Positions 34,656 to 44,174 are shown, counted from the stretch's first letter. The stretch is DNA of 64,000 nucleotides from Rhodospirillales bacterium (GCA_021775095.1 JAJFII010000001.1:23733-87732); one strand, 5' to 3'. Notes: generated by a model not told the origin, from the sequence alone. Program-made: numbers and translations.

Positions 34656-35042
34656 ATGGCGTATTCAGTTCTGGTGGCGGAAGACGAACCAAATATTGTC
34701 CTGTCATTGCAATTCATAATGAACAAAGCCGGATTCGATGTGCGGGTGGCTGAAGATGGCGAACAGGCCTTGCGGGAAATCGAGACGCAAAAGCCCGATG
34801 CGGTATTGCTTGATATCATGCTGCCGAAAAAAGATGGGTTTGCGGTATGTGAAACCATTAAGCGAACGCCCGGTTGGGCCGATATCGTTGTTATCATGTT
34901 AACCGCAAAAAGCCGTGATACGGACAAACAACGGGCCCTCGGCCTGGGTGCCGATGACTACATAACCAAACCTTTTTCGACACGGGAATTGGCCGACCGT
35001 ATGGCGACACTGCTGGAAGCACGCAGTGGGCAGAGCGGCTAA
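34656..35042 (+). CDS. Receiver-only response regulator
   Basis: This 128-residue protein is a single CheY-type receiver domain without an output domain. Acidic residues AEDEPN (near 9-14), the phospho-acceptor Asp in VLLDIMLPKKDGF (near 54), the Thr of MLTAKS and the Lys of ITKPFSTRELADR are all present. It lies 36 bp upstream of the small membrane protein and the SLC5-type histidine kinase, so it is the likely phosphorylation partner of that kinase. Without a DNA-binding domain it must act through protein contacts or a phosphorelay. Confidence 0.9.
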   Translation: MAYSVLVAEDEPNIVLSLQFIMNKAGFDVRVAEDGEQALREIETQKPDAVLLDIMLPKKDGFAVCETIKRTPGWADIVVIMLTAKSRDTDKQRALGLGADDYITKPFSTRELADRMATLLEARSGQSG

Positions 35043-35078
35043 TGTGCAGCGTCGCAGAATCGCCGTATTGATCATAGT

Positions 35079-35333
35079 ATGAAGCGATCCGGCAGAAAAA
35101 AGGAATGGTCAATTGTCCTGTTCTGTGTCGGGATTTTGGTTTTACTGCCGCCTGTCCTGTCGCTTTTCGACCGGCCCGATTTTAGTTTTGGTTTGCCCCG
35201 GGCTTATGTGGTTCTGTATGGCCTTTGGGCCGTTATTATTGCGGCAATCGCCTATGGCGCAAGGCGCCGCCCCGAGAATACCCTTAAAACCACCAGGCAA
35301 ACGCCCCCGAGCCGTCCTGAAAGCGAAACCTGA
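35079..35333 (+). CDS. Small two-helix membrane protein coupled to the symporter kinase
   Basis: This 84-residue protein has two transmembrane helices (about 10-28 and 40-60) with a short loop containing RPDFSFGLPR, a positively charged N-terminus and a polar C-terminal tail. Its stop codon overlaps the start of the SLC5-histidine kinase gene (TGATG), giving translational coupling. A small hydrophobic protein in the same position upstream of CbrA is known in Pseudomonas (CbrX); whether the two are homologous cannot be settled here. It may be a subunit or assembly partner of the kinase. Confidence 0.7.
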   Translation: MKRSGRKKEWSIVLFCVGILVLLPPVLSLFDRPDFSFGLPRAYVVLYGLWAVIIAAIAYGARRRPENTLKTTRQTPPSRPESET

Positions 35334-38065
35334 TGCAGGGCGGGCTGGTTGTCAGTGTGTCCGTCGCCTATTTGGGGCTGTTGTTTGCCATCGCCTATTA
35401 TGGCGAAAAACGTGCCGCTCAGGGCCGCAGCCTGACCAACAACCCCTATATTTACACCCTCTCCATCGCCGTTTACTGCACCTCCTGGACGTTTTATGGC
35501 AGTGTCGGTCGAGCCGCTGAAACGGGCCTGGATTTTTTGCCCATCTATCTCGGGCCGACCCTGGTATTTGTTATCTGGTCTGTCGTCCTGATCAAAATAA
35601 TTAGGATTTGCAAGGTCCATCGCATTACCTCGATTGCCGATTTTATATCGTCCCGCTATGGCAAAAACTTTGCCTTGGGATCGCTGGTGACACTTATCGC
35701 GGTTATCGGGACGACGCCTTATATTGCCCTGCAGCTAAAATCCATCGCCACCAGCTTCAACCTGTTGGTCGGATTCCAAAATCCGGAAATTGCCATTTAT
35801 GGCAATCCTTTTGGCATTGACAAAACATTGGTTGTTGCCGTCGCCCTGGCCCTGTTCGCCATTCTCTTTGGCACCCGCCACATCGAATCCAGTGAACACC
35901 ATGAAGGCCTGGTCGCCGCCATCGCCTTCGAATCGATCATCAAACTGTTGGCTTTCCTGGCTGTCGGGTTTTATGTGACATTTGGCGTTTTCGGTGGATT
36001 TGGTGATCTGTTCCATCAGGCGCAAGCGCACGGTCTTGCGAACCTGTTTGTGATTAGCGAGAACAACGATTACGGACAATGGATTACCCTGACCCTGTTG
36101 AGTATGGCGGCGATCCTGTTCCTGCCCCGTCAGTTTTACATGACTGCCGTCGAAAATCGCGACGAAACCCATTTGAGAACAGCCGCCTGGATGTTCCCGC
36201 TGTATCTGTTGGTGATCAATATATTTGTCTTACCCATCGCCATCAGCGGTAAATTGGCGTTTGCCGGAACGGCAAGTGATGCGGATATGTTTGTATTAAC
36301 GGTTCCCGTTCACTATGGCCAAAGCGAGTTGGCTCTGTTTGCATTCGTTGGCGGTTTGTCGGCGGCGACTTCCATGGTCATTGTCGCTTCCATTGCCCTG
36401 TCGACAATGGTTTGCAACAACTTGGTGATGCCTTTGCTGCTCCGTTGGCAATTGGTTAATCTCCGCGAGCGCGGCGATCTGTCGAAATTGCTGCTGTCCA
36501 TTCGCCGCGCCAGCATCCTGATCATTCTGTTACTGGGGTACGGTTATTTTCGGATCGCCAGCGAATCCTATTCGCTGGTCACCATCGGCTTGGTTTCCTT
36601 CGCCGCAGTGGCACAATTTGCACCGGCGATGATCGGCGGCATCTTTTGGAAAGGCGGGTCCAGTAAAGGTGCCTTAACCGGCCTGTCGCTCGGGTTTGTC
36701 GTTTGGTTATATACCCTGTTGTTGCCGTCCTTCGCCCAATCGGGATGGCTACCCCTTAACTTCATTAACGATGGGTTGTTTGGTATCGGGTTGTTGAGGC
36801 CCTATGCCCTATTTGGCCTCAGCGGATTTGACAACCTTTCTCATGCCCTGTTCTGGAGCATGCTCGCCAATATCGGCGGCTACGTGATGGTTTCCCTGTG
36901 GGGAAATTTGTCGCCGATCGAACGTATTCAGGGACGGCGCTTTGTTGATGTTTACGATGATACCCTGGGGCAAAACGACCCCCGGTCCTGGCAGGGCTCG
37001 GTAACCACGGCGTCGCTGCAGGAAGTGGTTGGACGGTTTGTCGGATCAGAGCGGGCCCATGAGGGATTTAGGGCCTATGCGGATGGCCAAAATATCGTCC
37101 TCGATGGCAACGAAATTGCCGACAGCAACATGCTGGCAAATGCCGAGTACCTGCTGTCCGGGGCGATTGGTTCGGCGACCGCCCGGGTGATCATCGGTTC
37201 CATGATCAAGCGCGAAAATGTCAGTATGAACGAAGTTCATCAACTGCTGGACGAAACAACCCAGGTGATTGAATACAGCCGCATGCTTGAGGTCAAATCG
37301 GCAGAATTGGAAGAAACATCACGCAAACTGCAACAGGCGAATAAACGCCTGAAGGAGTTTGATTCCCTGAAAGACGATTTCCTGTCAACGATTTCGCACG
37401 AATTGCGCACGCCTCTGACATCCATACGGGCGTTCAGTGAAATCCTGTCCGAAGGTGGAAATACCACGGACAGGGAACATCAGCAATTTTTGGCGATCAT
37501 CACCAAGGAAAGTGAACGTCTGACCCGGTTGATTGATCAGATATTGGATCTGGCTAAAATGGAAGCCGGGCGCATGGACTGGTCGATGAGTGATGTCGAC
37601 CCCACGTCGACGATCAGAGAAGCCCTGGCGGCTGTGGATGGTTTGATCCAGGAACAGAATATTGAACTTATTCTCGACTTGTATAAGGCGCTTCCCGCCG
37701 TGCGCGCTGATCGCGACCAACTGGTGCAGGTGGTCATCAACGTGGTTTCCAATGCCATAAAATTCTGCCGCCACCCCAACGGCATCATTCGCGTCTCGGC
37801 CCGAGCGGAACCCAACGGGTTGCTGGTTCGCATATCTGATAATGGCGCCGGGATTTTGCCTGAACACCGTGATTTTATTTTTGAAAAATTTCACCAATCC
37901 CGGCGAGGGTCCAACCAAATGCCCATCGGAACCGGTCTTGGACTGGCCATCTGCCGCCAGATCATCAGCTTTTTTGGTGGCAATATCTGGGCCGACAACA
38001 GCGATGACGGGGGCGCCGTAATCTCCTTTGATATTCCCTTTGGCGAGGATGGCAAACCGTCTTAG
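35333..38065 (+). CDS. SLC5 sodium/solute symporter-histidine kinase (CbrA/CrbS-like)
   Basis: This is a 910-residue membrane sensor. Residues 1 to about 530 form an SLC5-type transporter with about 13 helices (YTLSIAVYCTSWTFYGSVG near the N-terminus is typical). A linker with a coiled coil (about 625-680) leads to a HisKA domain with phospho-acceptor His in STISHELRTPLTSIRAF (near 690). An HATPase domain follows (N box NVVSNAIKF, G1 SDNGAGI, G2 GTGLGLAIC). No C-terminal receiver is present. CbrA-like kinases regulate carbon and nitrogen use, and CrbS/MxtR regulates acetate metabolism. The adjacent receiver-only protein is probably its partner. Transported substrate unknown. Confidence 0.92.
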   Translation: MQGGLVVSVSVAYLGLLFAIAYYGEKRAAQGRSLTNNPYIYTLSIAVYCTSWTFYGSVGRAAETGLDFLPIYLGPTLVFVIWSVVLIKIIRICKVHRITSIADFISSRYGKNFALGSLVTLIAVIGTTPYIALQLKSIATSFNLLVGFQNPEIAIYGNPFGIDKTLVVAVALALFAILFGTRHIESSEHHEGLVAAIAFESIIKLLAFLAVGFYVTFGVFGGFGDLFHQAQAHGLANLFVISENNDYGQWITLTLLSMAAILFLPRQFYMTAVENRDETHLRTAAWMFPLYLLVINIFVLPIAISGKLAFAGTASDADMFVLTVPVHYGQSELALFAFVGGLSAATSMVIVASIALSTMVCNNLVMPLLLRWQLVNLRERGDLSKLLLSIRRASILIILLLGYGYFRIASESYSLVTIGLVSFAAVAQFAPAMIGGIFWKGGSSKGALTGLSLGFVVWLYTLLLPSFAQSGWLPLNFINDGLFGIGLLRPYALFGLSGFDNLSHALFWSMLANIGGYVMVSLWGNLSPIERIQGRRFVDVYDDTLGQNDPRSWQGSVTTASLQEVVGRFVGSERAHEGFRAYADGQNIVLDGNEIADSNMLANAEYLLSGAIGSATARVIIGSMIKRENVSMNEVHQLLDETTQVIEYSRMLEVKSAELEETSRKLQQANKRLKEFDSLKDDFLSTISHELRTPLTSIRAFSEILSEGGNTTDREHQQFLAIITKESERLTRLIDQILDLAKMEAGRMDWSMSDVDPTSTIREALAAVDGLIQEQNIELILDLYKALPAVRADRDQLVQVVINVVSNAIKFCRHPNGIIRVSARAEPNGLLVRISDNGAGILPEHRDFIFEKFHQSRRGSNQMPIGTGLGLAICRQIISFFGGNIWADNSDDGGAVISFDIPFGEDGKPS

Positions 38066-38159
38066 GGCCAATTTGATGGGGACGGATTAAAGTATTTCCA
38101 GGTACACCGGGAAGGGCAGGCAAGGCGGGCCGTTATCCGCCTGCGAAGGCCTGGTTCTC

Positions 38160-39539
38160 TTAAGCCGGTTGGACCGGTCGTGAGCGCCGGTTGGCCGGGC
38201 GCCGTTTGCGGCCGCCGTTGCCTGGCGGTTTCGCAGCATGGCTTGCACTGCCGCCCGCCGAAGACGGTTTGGCGTTGGCCTGGCCCCGCTGCCGGCCATT
38301 TTTGGGTTTGTTAGCGTCGGGTCGTCGGTTTTGCTGGTGTCGGCGATTATTTTGTTTCGGCTTCTCGTCACCCCTGCCGTCATCATAGTCGATTTGAATA
38401 CCTTCCATGTGGAATGGGTGGTCTTCAATCATCGGAACTTCCTGGCGGATGGTTTTTTCAATATCCCGCAGGTATGCCCGTTCTTCATGGTCGCAAAAGG
38501 ACAGCGATACACCCGCCGCCCCGGCCCGCGCCGTACGACCGATCCGGTGCACATAACTGTCGGGTTCATTGGGAAGTTCGTAGTTGATTACATGGGTCAC
38601 GCCGTCGACGTCAATCCCTCGCGCCGCAACATCGGTCGCGACGAGGGCGCGAATGGCCCCGGATTTAAACTCGTTAAGGGCATTTTGCCGGGCGTTCTGG
38701 GACTTATTGCCATGGATGGCACTGCAGGTAATGCCCAATTGATCCAGTTGTTTGGCAACTTTGTTGGCACCGTGTTTGGTTCGGGTAAAAATCAGCACCC
38801 GGCTTATATCCTGGTCTTTGAGGACGTGCGCCAAAAGTTCACGCTTGCGGTTTTTCGGGACCATCAAAACGTGCTGAGATACTTTTTCTACTGTGGTCGC
38901 CGCCGGTGCAACATCAACCCGCAGCGGATCGTGCAGGATGCTTTGCGCCAGGGATTTAACGGTTAGCGGCATGGTCGCCGAAAACAGCAGGGTTTGGCGG
39001 TCCGTTGGCAGGGTCGCGATGATTTTTTTAATGTCGCGAATGAACCCCATATCAAGCATCCGGTCGGCTTCGTCGAGCACCAGAAATTCCACATTACGCA
39101 AACTGACGTGACCTTGCGACATCAGGTCGAGCAATCGACCTGGTGTCGCGACGAGAATATCAACGCCGGCATGCAAGGCTTTGATTTGCGGCTTTTCAGA
39201 GACCCCGCCATAGACCAATGTGGTGCGGAGGTGCAGAAATTTTCCGTAGGTATTGATGTTGTCACCGATTTGAACGGCCAACTCCCGGGTTGGCGCAAGT
39301 ATCAGCGAACGGGTTGATTTGGCCGAACGTTTACCTTCGGCCTTGAGCAGTTTCTGGATGATCGGCAGTGAAAAGGCGGCGGTTTTACCGGTTCCGGTTT
39401 GCGCGATACCGATGAAATCTCTGCCGTCCAGAATCGCCGGGATGGCTTGCGCCTGGATTGGTGTCATGCTCGCATAGCCGCTCTCTTCCACCGCACGTAA
39501 AATGGATCGGTTGAGGCCGAGGTCAGCAAATGTGGTCAT
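38160..39539 (-). CDS. DEAD-box ATP-dependent RNA helicase (RhlE-like)
   Basis: Core helicase motifs are in order: Q motif (TPIQAQAIP), motif I AQTGTGKT, Ia PTRELA, Ib TPGRLLDL, II DEAD (VLDEADRML), III SAT, V VATDVAARGID and VI HRIGRTARAG. The C-terminal 80 residues are basic and Gln/Asn/Arg-rich, as in RhlE helicases. I chose the ATG at 39539 (MTTFADLG), which matches family N-termini; an upstream in-frame start at 39611 would add 24 atypical residues. Such helicases remodel RNA during ribosome assembly and cold growth. It is divergent from the SapC gene and ends 94 bp after the kinase stop (convergent). Confidence 0.92.
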   Translation of the reverse strand: MTTFADLGLNRSILRAVEESGYASMTPIQAQAIPAILDGRDFIGIAQTGTGKTAAFSLPIIQKLLKAEGKRSAKSTRSLILAPTRELAVQIGDNINTYGKFLHLRTTLVYGGVSEKPQIKALHAGVDILVATPGRLLDLMSQGHVSLRNVEFLVLDEADRMLDMGFIRDIKKIIATLPTDRQTLLFSATMPLTVKSLAQSILHDPLRVDVAPAATTVEKVSQHVLMVPKNRKRELLAHVLKDQDISRVLIFTRTKHGANKVAKQLDQLGITCSAIHGNKSQNARQNALNEFKSGAIRALVATDVAARGIDVDGVTHVINYELPNEPDSYVHRIGRTARAGAAGVSLSFCDHEERAYLRDIEKTIRQEVPMIEDHPFHMEGIQIDYDDGRGDEKPKQNNRRHQQNRRPDANKPKNGRQRGQANAKPSSAGGSASHAAKPPGNGGRKRRPANRRSRPVQPA

Positions 39540-39726
39540 CTTGTTTGTATTCCCGTCGGTTGTGGGTGCGCTTGCGTTGGGCTGTCTATCGTTCACTGCC
39601 CAGAGAGTCAATTGCTTGGTATTGCTAACGCTTGGTGGTGTATATATTAAGTTGCCGGGATTGACACTTTATTAAACCCTGTCCGTTAGATTGCTGCCCA
39701 GAAACGATTTTTTAAGGAATGGTGCC

Positions 39727-40437
39727 ATGTTTGAGACTTCGACTAATCTTGATGTTGATCTTCACAAGGATTTAAGGTTCGAACCGTCGATTAACCTGAA
39801 ATTTGCGGCAACGACGTCGTCGGCACCCATCGTCGCATCGGAAATTACCCAGGTCATCCGTCAGTTCCCAGTCGTTTTTTCAAAGGATGACGAAATGGTT
39901 CCGATTGCCTTTATGTCCCTGACGGAAGGTAAAAATGCCTTTATTAGTGAAACCGGTACCTGGGAAGGTGACTACCTGCCAGCTCATATTCGACGGTTCC
40001 CCTTTATTTTGGGCAAAACCGACGACCCGGAAAAGTACACCATTATGTTCGATTCGGAAGCGCCAGAAATTAATACCACATCGGGTGAACGTCTCTATAA
40101 AGATGACGGTGATATGGCACCGGCCCTGCAACAGGCCGTCGACCTCTTGCAGGCATTCCAAAGTGAGTTGGTGGCTACCCAGAAATTGATTGAACCCCTT
40201 GTCGAAAAAGACGTTTTAACCGATCAGGTGATTTCCGTTAATCGCCCCGACGGGCGCAACTGGACCTTAAACGGGGTCCGTGCCGTCGATGGTGAACGGC
40301 TAAAGGCGCTGGATGACGCGACGTTGGCCGCCTGGACCCGGAGCGGTTTGATGGCCATTGTTTACGCCCATTTGCATTCGCTGGAAAATGTTCGTTATCT
40401 GGCGGAACGCCAAGGAATTTTAAACACCGAAGTGTGA
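39727..40437 (+). CDS. SapC family protein
   Basis: This soluble protein of 236 residues is of the SapC type. Typical segments are VIRQFPVVFSKDDEMVPIAFMSLTEGKNAFI near residue 42, YLPAHIRRFPFILG near 82 and a C-terminal LMAIVYAHLHSLENVRYLAERQG. SapC proteins were first found with S-layer and secreted-protease genes and their function is not settled. The ATG at 39727 has AAGGAATGG upstream; an earlier in-frame start at 39691 lacks an RBS. It is divergent from the helicase gene. Confidence 0.82.
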   Translation: MFETSTNLDVDLHKDLRFEPSINLKFAATTSSAPIVASEITQVIRQFPVVFSKDDEMVPIAFMSLTEGKNAFISETGTWEGDYLPAHIRRFPFILGKTDDPEKYTIMFDSEAPEINTTSGERLYKDDGDMAPALQQAVDLLQAFQSELVATQKLIEPLVEKDVLTDQVISVNRPDGRNWTLNGVRAVDGERLKALDDATLAAWTRSGLMAIVYAHLHSLENVRYLAERQGILNTEV

Positions 40438-40497
40438 CCGGGGTGATGCCTGTTCCTACAAATTGAGCCGGAGTTCGCCGATTGGCGGCAACTCTTG

Positions 40498-41229
40498 TTA
40501 ATCGGGTTGTTGCCGGTCTTCCATAGACGCAATGAGTTTATTGGCCACCGTTTCCAGGTGACGGCGCATGGCGTCCTCGGCTTTTGCCGGTTCCCGGTTT
40601 GCCACGTGCGCCAATATGCGATCGTGTTCTTCAAAACTGTGATGATCCATCTTTCTCGCCAATGGGACCCGGCGGCTCCGCGCCCAGACGACGGAGCGCC
40701 GGACCATGTTCAAAGTATCAAACAGCGACATCAACGGCGTATTGTGGGCGGCCAAGGCAAAGGCCCGGTGCAAATTGTTGTCCCAGGTTTCATAAATACG
40801 CCAATCGGGGGCCGTTTTGGTCTTTCGGATGCAATTTTCAATGTTGCGGACATCAGCTTCGGTGGCGTGGATCGCCGCCAGCCGCGCCAGGCCCGGTTCA
40901 ATCAACATCCGTGCTTCCATCAGTTCCCGTGGGCTGGTTCGGCTGGACACATAATCCACATCACTTGCCGTTTCTATGGGCCGTGAGCCAACGAAGGTCC
41001 CGCGGCCGACGTGCCGCCAAATCTGGCCTTCCGACTCCAGGTCGGCCAGCGCTTTGCGCAACAGGGTGCGGGAAATACCGAGTTCCGTCGACAAAACACG
41101 TTCGGAAGGAATTCGACTGTTGAGTTCAAATCGATTTTCCGAGAGATATTCCCGTAACCTTTCGACCGGACCGGGAGGTGCAGTATCCAGAGCCGAGCTT
41201 TCGTCTATGGGCGCACCTTGCAATACCAT
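40498..41229 (-). CDS. GntR-family transcriptional regulator, FCD (FadR-like) type
   Basis: This DNA-binding regulator of about 243 residues has an N-terminal winged helix (LREYLSENRFELNSRIPSERVLSTELGISRTLLRKALADLESEG, with GRGTFVG wing) followed by an all-helical FCD ligand-binding domain (LMEARMLIEPGLARLAA, then NLHRAFALAAHN and HHSFEEHDRILAHVANRE, with the His/Asp metal-site residues). The start is the ATG at 41229 after GGGAGA; a TTG one codon earlier is also in frame. It is divergent from the SsuA/TauA-type ABC operon, and operator-like repeats lie between them. It probably represses that operon and responds to a small carboxylate or related ligand. Confidence 0.88.
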   Translation of the reverse strand: MVLQGAPIDESSALDTAPPGPVERLREYLSENRFELNSRIPSERVLSTELGISRTLLRKALADLESEGQIWRHVGRGTFVGSRPIETASDVDYVSSRTSPRELMEARMLIEPGLARLAAIHATEADVRNIENCIRKTKTAPDWRIYETWDNNLHRAFALAAHNTPLMSLFDTLNMVRRSVVWARSRRVPLARKMDHHSFEEHDRILAHVANREPAKAEDAMRRHLETVANKLIASMEDRQQPD

Positions 41230-41244
41230 CAAACTCTCCCGAAA

Positions 41245-41283
41245 TGGTCAAACCAGTCAAACCAATTTTTGAATTGGTTTGAC
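41245..41283. promoter_or_regulatory. GntR/FadR-type operator sites
   Basis: TGGTCAAACCA at 41245-41255 matches the TGGT-NNN-ACCA pattern bound by FadR-type GntR regulators. Immediately next, the inverted repeat GTCAAACCAA/TTGGTTTGAC (41256-41265 and 41274-41283, 8-base spacer) repeats the same half-sites. Both lie 15-55 bp upstream of the GntR gene and within the divergent promoter region, so autoregulation and control of the ABC operon are likely. Confidence 0.65.
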
Positions 41284-41429
41284 TAATTTATATAATTCAG
41301 AACATATGTTACGTAAACTGTTGACTTGTGGTCAAGTATTTAAATACCATTGCGTGATTGGTTGGGATTGGTGGAAACCTGAATGGGTTTTGGCAATCCT
41401 GGAATTTCGAAGAATTCAGGGAGGGAAAC

Positions 41430-42434
41430 ATGTTTATACAATCAAAGTTCAAATTATTATGTGCGTCAGCGGCAATCGCGCTGGGGGTTGCAATGTCTTC
41501 TGGTGCGGTTAAAGCGGCGGAAATGGGATCCATGCATGTGGCGTTCGGCGATATTCCGGGCGCAGATATGTTGGGTTTCATGATTGCCGTAAAACGGGCT
41601 GAAGCCCGCGGCGTAAAAGTCAAAATCAGTTTCCTGCAGTCGGAAGACCTTGCTTCGCAAGCCATTGTCTCCGGTCAGGCCGATATCGGTGTCGGTACCC
41701 CTTATGCGTTGATCCAGAAAGTAAAAGCACCAATTCGGATGTTCTATCAACTTTCCAAACTGGCGTTTTTCCCGATTGTTAATTCGGAAAAATTCAAGGG
41801 ATGGAAGGACCTAGACGGACAACCCATGTACACCCACGCGCGCGGTTCAGGTACGGAAGCCATTATGAATTTGATGGCGACAAAAAATAACATCAAATAC
41901 TCATCTATGAGTTATGTTCCCGGTTCTGCGGTTCGCGCAGGGGCCATGTTGCAGGGGCGGATTGATGCCACGATCGTCGACGCAGAACGCCGAACCCTGT
42001 TGATGAGAGAAGGCAAAGGAAAGTTTGCCCTGTTGCCGCTGCCAAAAATTGACGCCAGTGACGAAGCGCTTTATGCCAACGCCGATTTCATGACGAAAAA
42101 CGAAGAGGCCATTAACATTCTGCTTGAGGAACTGGTTCTGACCTGGCGTGAAATCAATAAAAACCCGGGCTACGTATCGCAGGCGAGGACACAATATAAC
42201 CTGCTTCCTGACATGCCAGAAAGTGATGTTGCAGGGATTGACCCCTATTACGAAGAGTCCGTTGAAACCAAAATATTCGATGGCAATGGCGGCGGTGAAA
42301 AAGCCGTTATGGGTGATTTTGAATTCTATGGGTTCGCCGGGACGATCCAGGGCGATACCTCCAAGCTGACCGTTGACCAGTTCTGGAACCTGGGACCGCT
42401 CAACAAAGCCCTCGATAAACTGGGCCGCATATAA
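41430..42434 (+). CDS. SsuA/TauA-type ABC transporter substrate-binding protein
   Basis: This periplasmic binding protein of 334 residues has a Sec signal peptide (hydrophobic core LLCASAAIALGVAMSSGA, cleavage near VKAAE). The mature part resembles the NMT1/SsuA/TauA fold: IPGADMLGFMIAVKRAEARGVKVKISFLQSEDLASQAIVSGQADIGVGTPYALIQ, then YTHARGSGTEAIMNLM. The ATG at 41430 follows AGGGAGGGAA; the frame extends upstream without an RBS. It is the first gene of an operon with two permeases and one ATPase. The ligand is unknown: sulfonates, thiamine precursors or riboflavin-like compounds are all possible for this fold. Confidence 0.85.
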   Translation: MFIQSKFKLLCASAAIALGVAMSSGAVKAAEMGSMHVAFGDIPGADMLGFMIAVKRAEARGVKVKISFLQSEDLASQAIVSGQADIGVGTPYALIQKVKAPIRMFYQLSKLAFFPIVNSEKFKGWKDLDGQPMYTHARGSGTEAIMNLMATKNNIKYSSMSYVPGSAVRAGAMLQGRIDATIVDAERRTLLMREGKGKFALLPLPKIDASDEALYANADFMTKNEEAINILLEELVLTWREINKNPGYVSQARTQYNLLPDMPESDVAGIDPYYEESVETKIFDGNGGGEKAVMGDFEFYGFAGTIQGDTSKLTVDQFWNLGPLNKALDKLGRI

Positions 42435-42528
42435 AGTCCGTTAACCAGCCGGTCCGGAATTTAGTTTCGGGTCGGCTGGAATTTCTGACGGCTGCAAAAT
42501 ACCTTTAAACGACGGAAATGAATACCCC

Positions 42529-43338
42529 ATGTCCAGTGCGATCGCTGAGCCCGTAACGACGGTGCTACCAAAATCAACCCTTGATACCATGATCCTTTGG
42601 CGCACACTGTCCGTTCTCCTGCTGTTCGGCAGCTGGGAAATCGCCGGACGGATCCCCATCAGTATCGCCTTTCCGACTTTTCTGGAAACCATGGACGCGT
42701 TTTTTACGCTGATCTTTGACGGGCGGATGTTTTATGCCTATGCAGAAACCCTTAAACCCTTGATCGTCGGGGTCGGTATTTCAGCCGGATTTGGAATTTC
42801 GATTGGCATCGGTATGGGTTTAAACCGGACCATCCAGTGGTTAAGTGAACCGATATTCATTGTTATGCAGGCCGCCCCCATGGCCGCCTTAATTCCGCTG
42901 GTCACTTTTGTTTATGGGATTGGCCTGGCGGCAAAAGTATGTGCTGTGGTTATCCTGGCGGCACCGATCATCGTACTTAATTCCTATAAGGCGGTGACCA
43001 ATGCCAATACGTCGCTTATCCAAATGTGTGCGTCTTTCCAGGGGTCCCGCATGCAGCAAATTATCCGGGTTATTATCCCCGACGCGAGCCCGATGATTTT
43101 TGCTGGCCTCAGGTTGGGTGTTGCCGCCGGATTTATCGGTGTGATCCTGGCTGAACTGTTGATTACGCCGACCGGTGTCGGCGACTTGATAACCTATCAT
43201 CGTTCGGTGGCGGAATATAATTATATGTATGCGGCGGTATTTTCGATCATGTTGTTTGCTGCGGTAACTGTTGGGCTCCTGGAAAAAGCCGAAATTGCGT
43301 TTTTCCGGCCCGAACGCAAGCAAAAGAAAGGAGGCTGA
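42529..43338 (+). CDS. SsuC/TauC-type ABC transporter permease (first)
   Basis: This inner-membrane permease of 269 residues has about six helices. Its EAA-type cytoplasmic loop is around residues 155-185 (ASFQGSRMQQIIRVIIPDASPMIFAGLRLGVAAGFIGVILAELL). The ATG is 94 bp after the binding-protein gene, and its stop is 2 bp before the ATPase start. A second, dissimilar permease follows the ATPase, suggesting a heterodimeric channel. Confidence 0.88.
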   Translation: MSSAIAEPVTTVLPKSTLDTMILWRTLSVLLLFGSWEIAGRIPISIAFPTFLETMDAFFTLIFDGRMFYAYAETLKPLIVGVGISAGFGISIGIGMGLNRTIQWLSEPIFIVMQAAPMAALIPLVTFVYGIGLAAKVCAVVILAAPIIVLNSYKAVTNANTSLIQMCASFQGSRMQQIIRVIIPDASPMIFAGLRLGVAAGFIGVILAELLITPTGVGDLITYHRSVAEYNYMYAAVFSIMLFAAVTVGLLEKAEIAFFRPERKQKKGG

Positions 43339-43340
43339 AA

Positions 43341-44174
43341 ATGTCATCACAAACGGCTTCGCTTTTGGTAGAGGAAACAAATCAGGTGAACGAACAAAGC
43401 AACGATATTGTCGAAGTCACGGGGATCGAAAAAGTTTACCCCGGCGGAACGGTAGCCCTTCAGGGTGTTGATCTGGCCTTCCCCAGGGGCAAAATGACAA
43501 CCCTGCTCGGCCCTTCCGGTTGCGGCAAAACGACCTTATTGAAAATTATTGCCGGGCTGCTCGATGCGACCGCCGGCGAGGTCCGCATCAATGGTAAAGT
43601 CGTTAGCGGCCCGGGGCCGGAACGGGCTTTTGTGTTTCAGGACTTTGCCCTATTGCCGTGGGCCACGGTTGTCAAGAATGTGGCTTTTGGTCTGGAGATG
43701 CAGGGCGTGGAAAAAACGCTGCGGGAGAAAAAAGCGCGCGAATACATTATTAAAGTGGGTTTGGCCGGGTTTGAAGATAATTATCCCCATGAACTTTCGG
43801 GTGGCATGCGTCAGCGTGTCGGTCTGGCGCGCGCCTTGGCGGTAAATGCCGATGTCCTGCTCATGGACGAGCCGTTTTCTGCGGTCGACGAACAAACCCG
43901 CAGGCTTTTCCAGGAGGAACTTCTGCGGTTGTTGGGGATGGAAAACAAAACCGTTATTTTTGTTACTCACAGTATCGAGGAAGCGGTTTATGTGTCAGAT
44001 CAAATTGTTTTGTTGTCACCGCGACCGGGCCGGATCAACCGAATTGTCGTCCCGGGAATTGACCGTGTCGGCAAAACCTCCGACGAGATTCGCCGCGAAA
44101 CAGGATTTTTAGATACCGTTGAAGACATCTGGGATACCTTAAAAAAGTACCTGGATGACGAAAGGATGATCTAA
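43341..44174 (+). CDS. SsuB/TauB-type ABC transporter ATP-binding protein
   Basis: This 277-residue ATPase has Walker A GPSGCGKTTLLK, Q-loop VFQDFALLPWATV, signature LSGGMRQRVGLARAL, Walker B LLMDEPFSAVDE and the switch TH of VTHSIEEAVY. The N-terminal 25 residues are a polar extension. Its ATG is 2 bp after the first permease gene (GAGGCTG upstream acts as RBS), and its stop overlaps the start of the second permease (TAATG). It drives the importer composed of the neighbouring permeases. Confidence 0.92.
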   Translation: MSSQTASLLVEETNQVNEQSNDIVEVTGIEKVYPGGTVALQGVDLAFPRGKMTTLLGPSGCGKTTLLKIIAGLLDATAGEVRINGKVVSGPGPERAFVFQDFALLPWATVVKNVAFGLEMQGVEKTLREKKAREYIIKVGLAGFEDNYPHELSGGMRQRVGLARALAVNADVLLMDEPFSAVDEQTRRLFQEELLRLLGMENKTVIFVTHSIEEAVYVSDQIVLLSPRPGRINRIVVPGIDRVGKTSDEIRRETGFLDTVEDIWDTLKKYLDDERMI

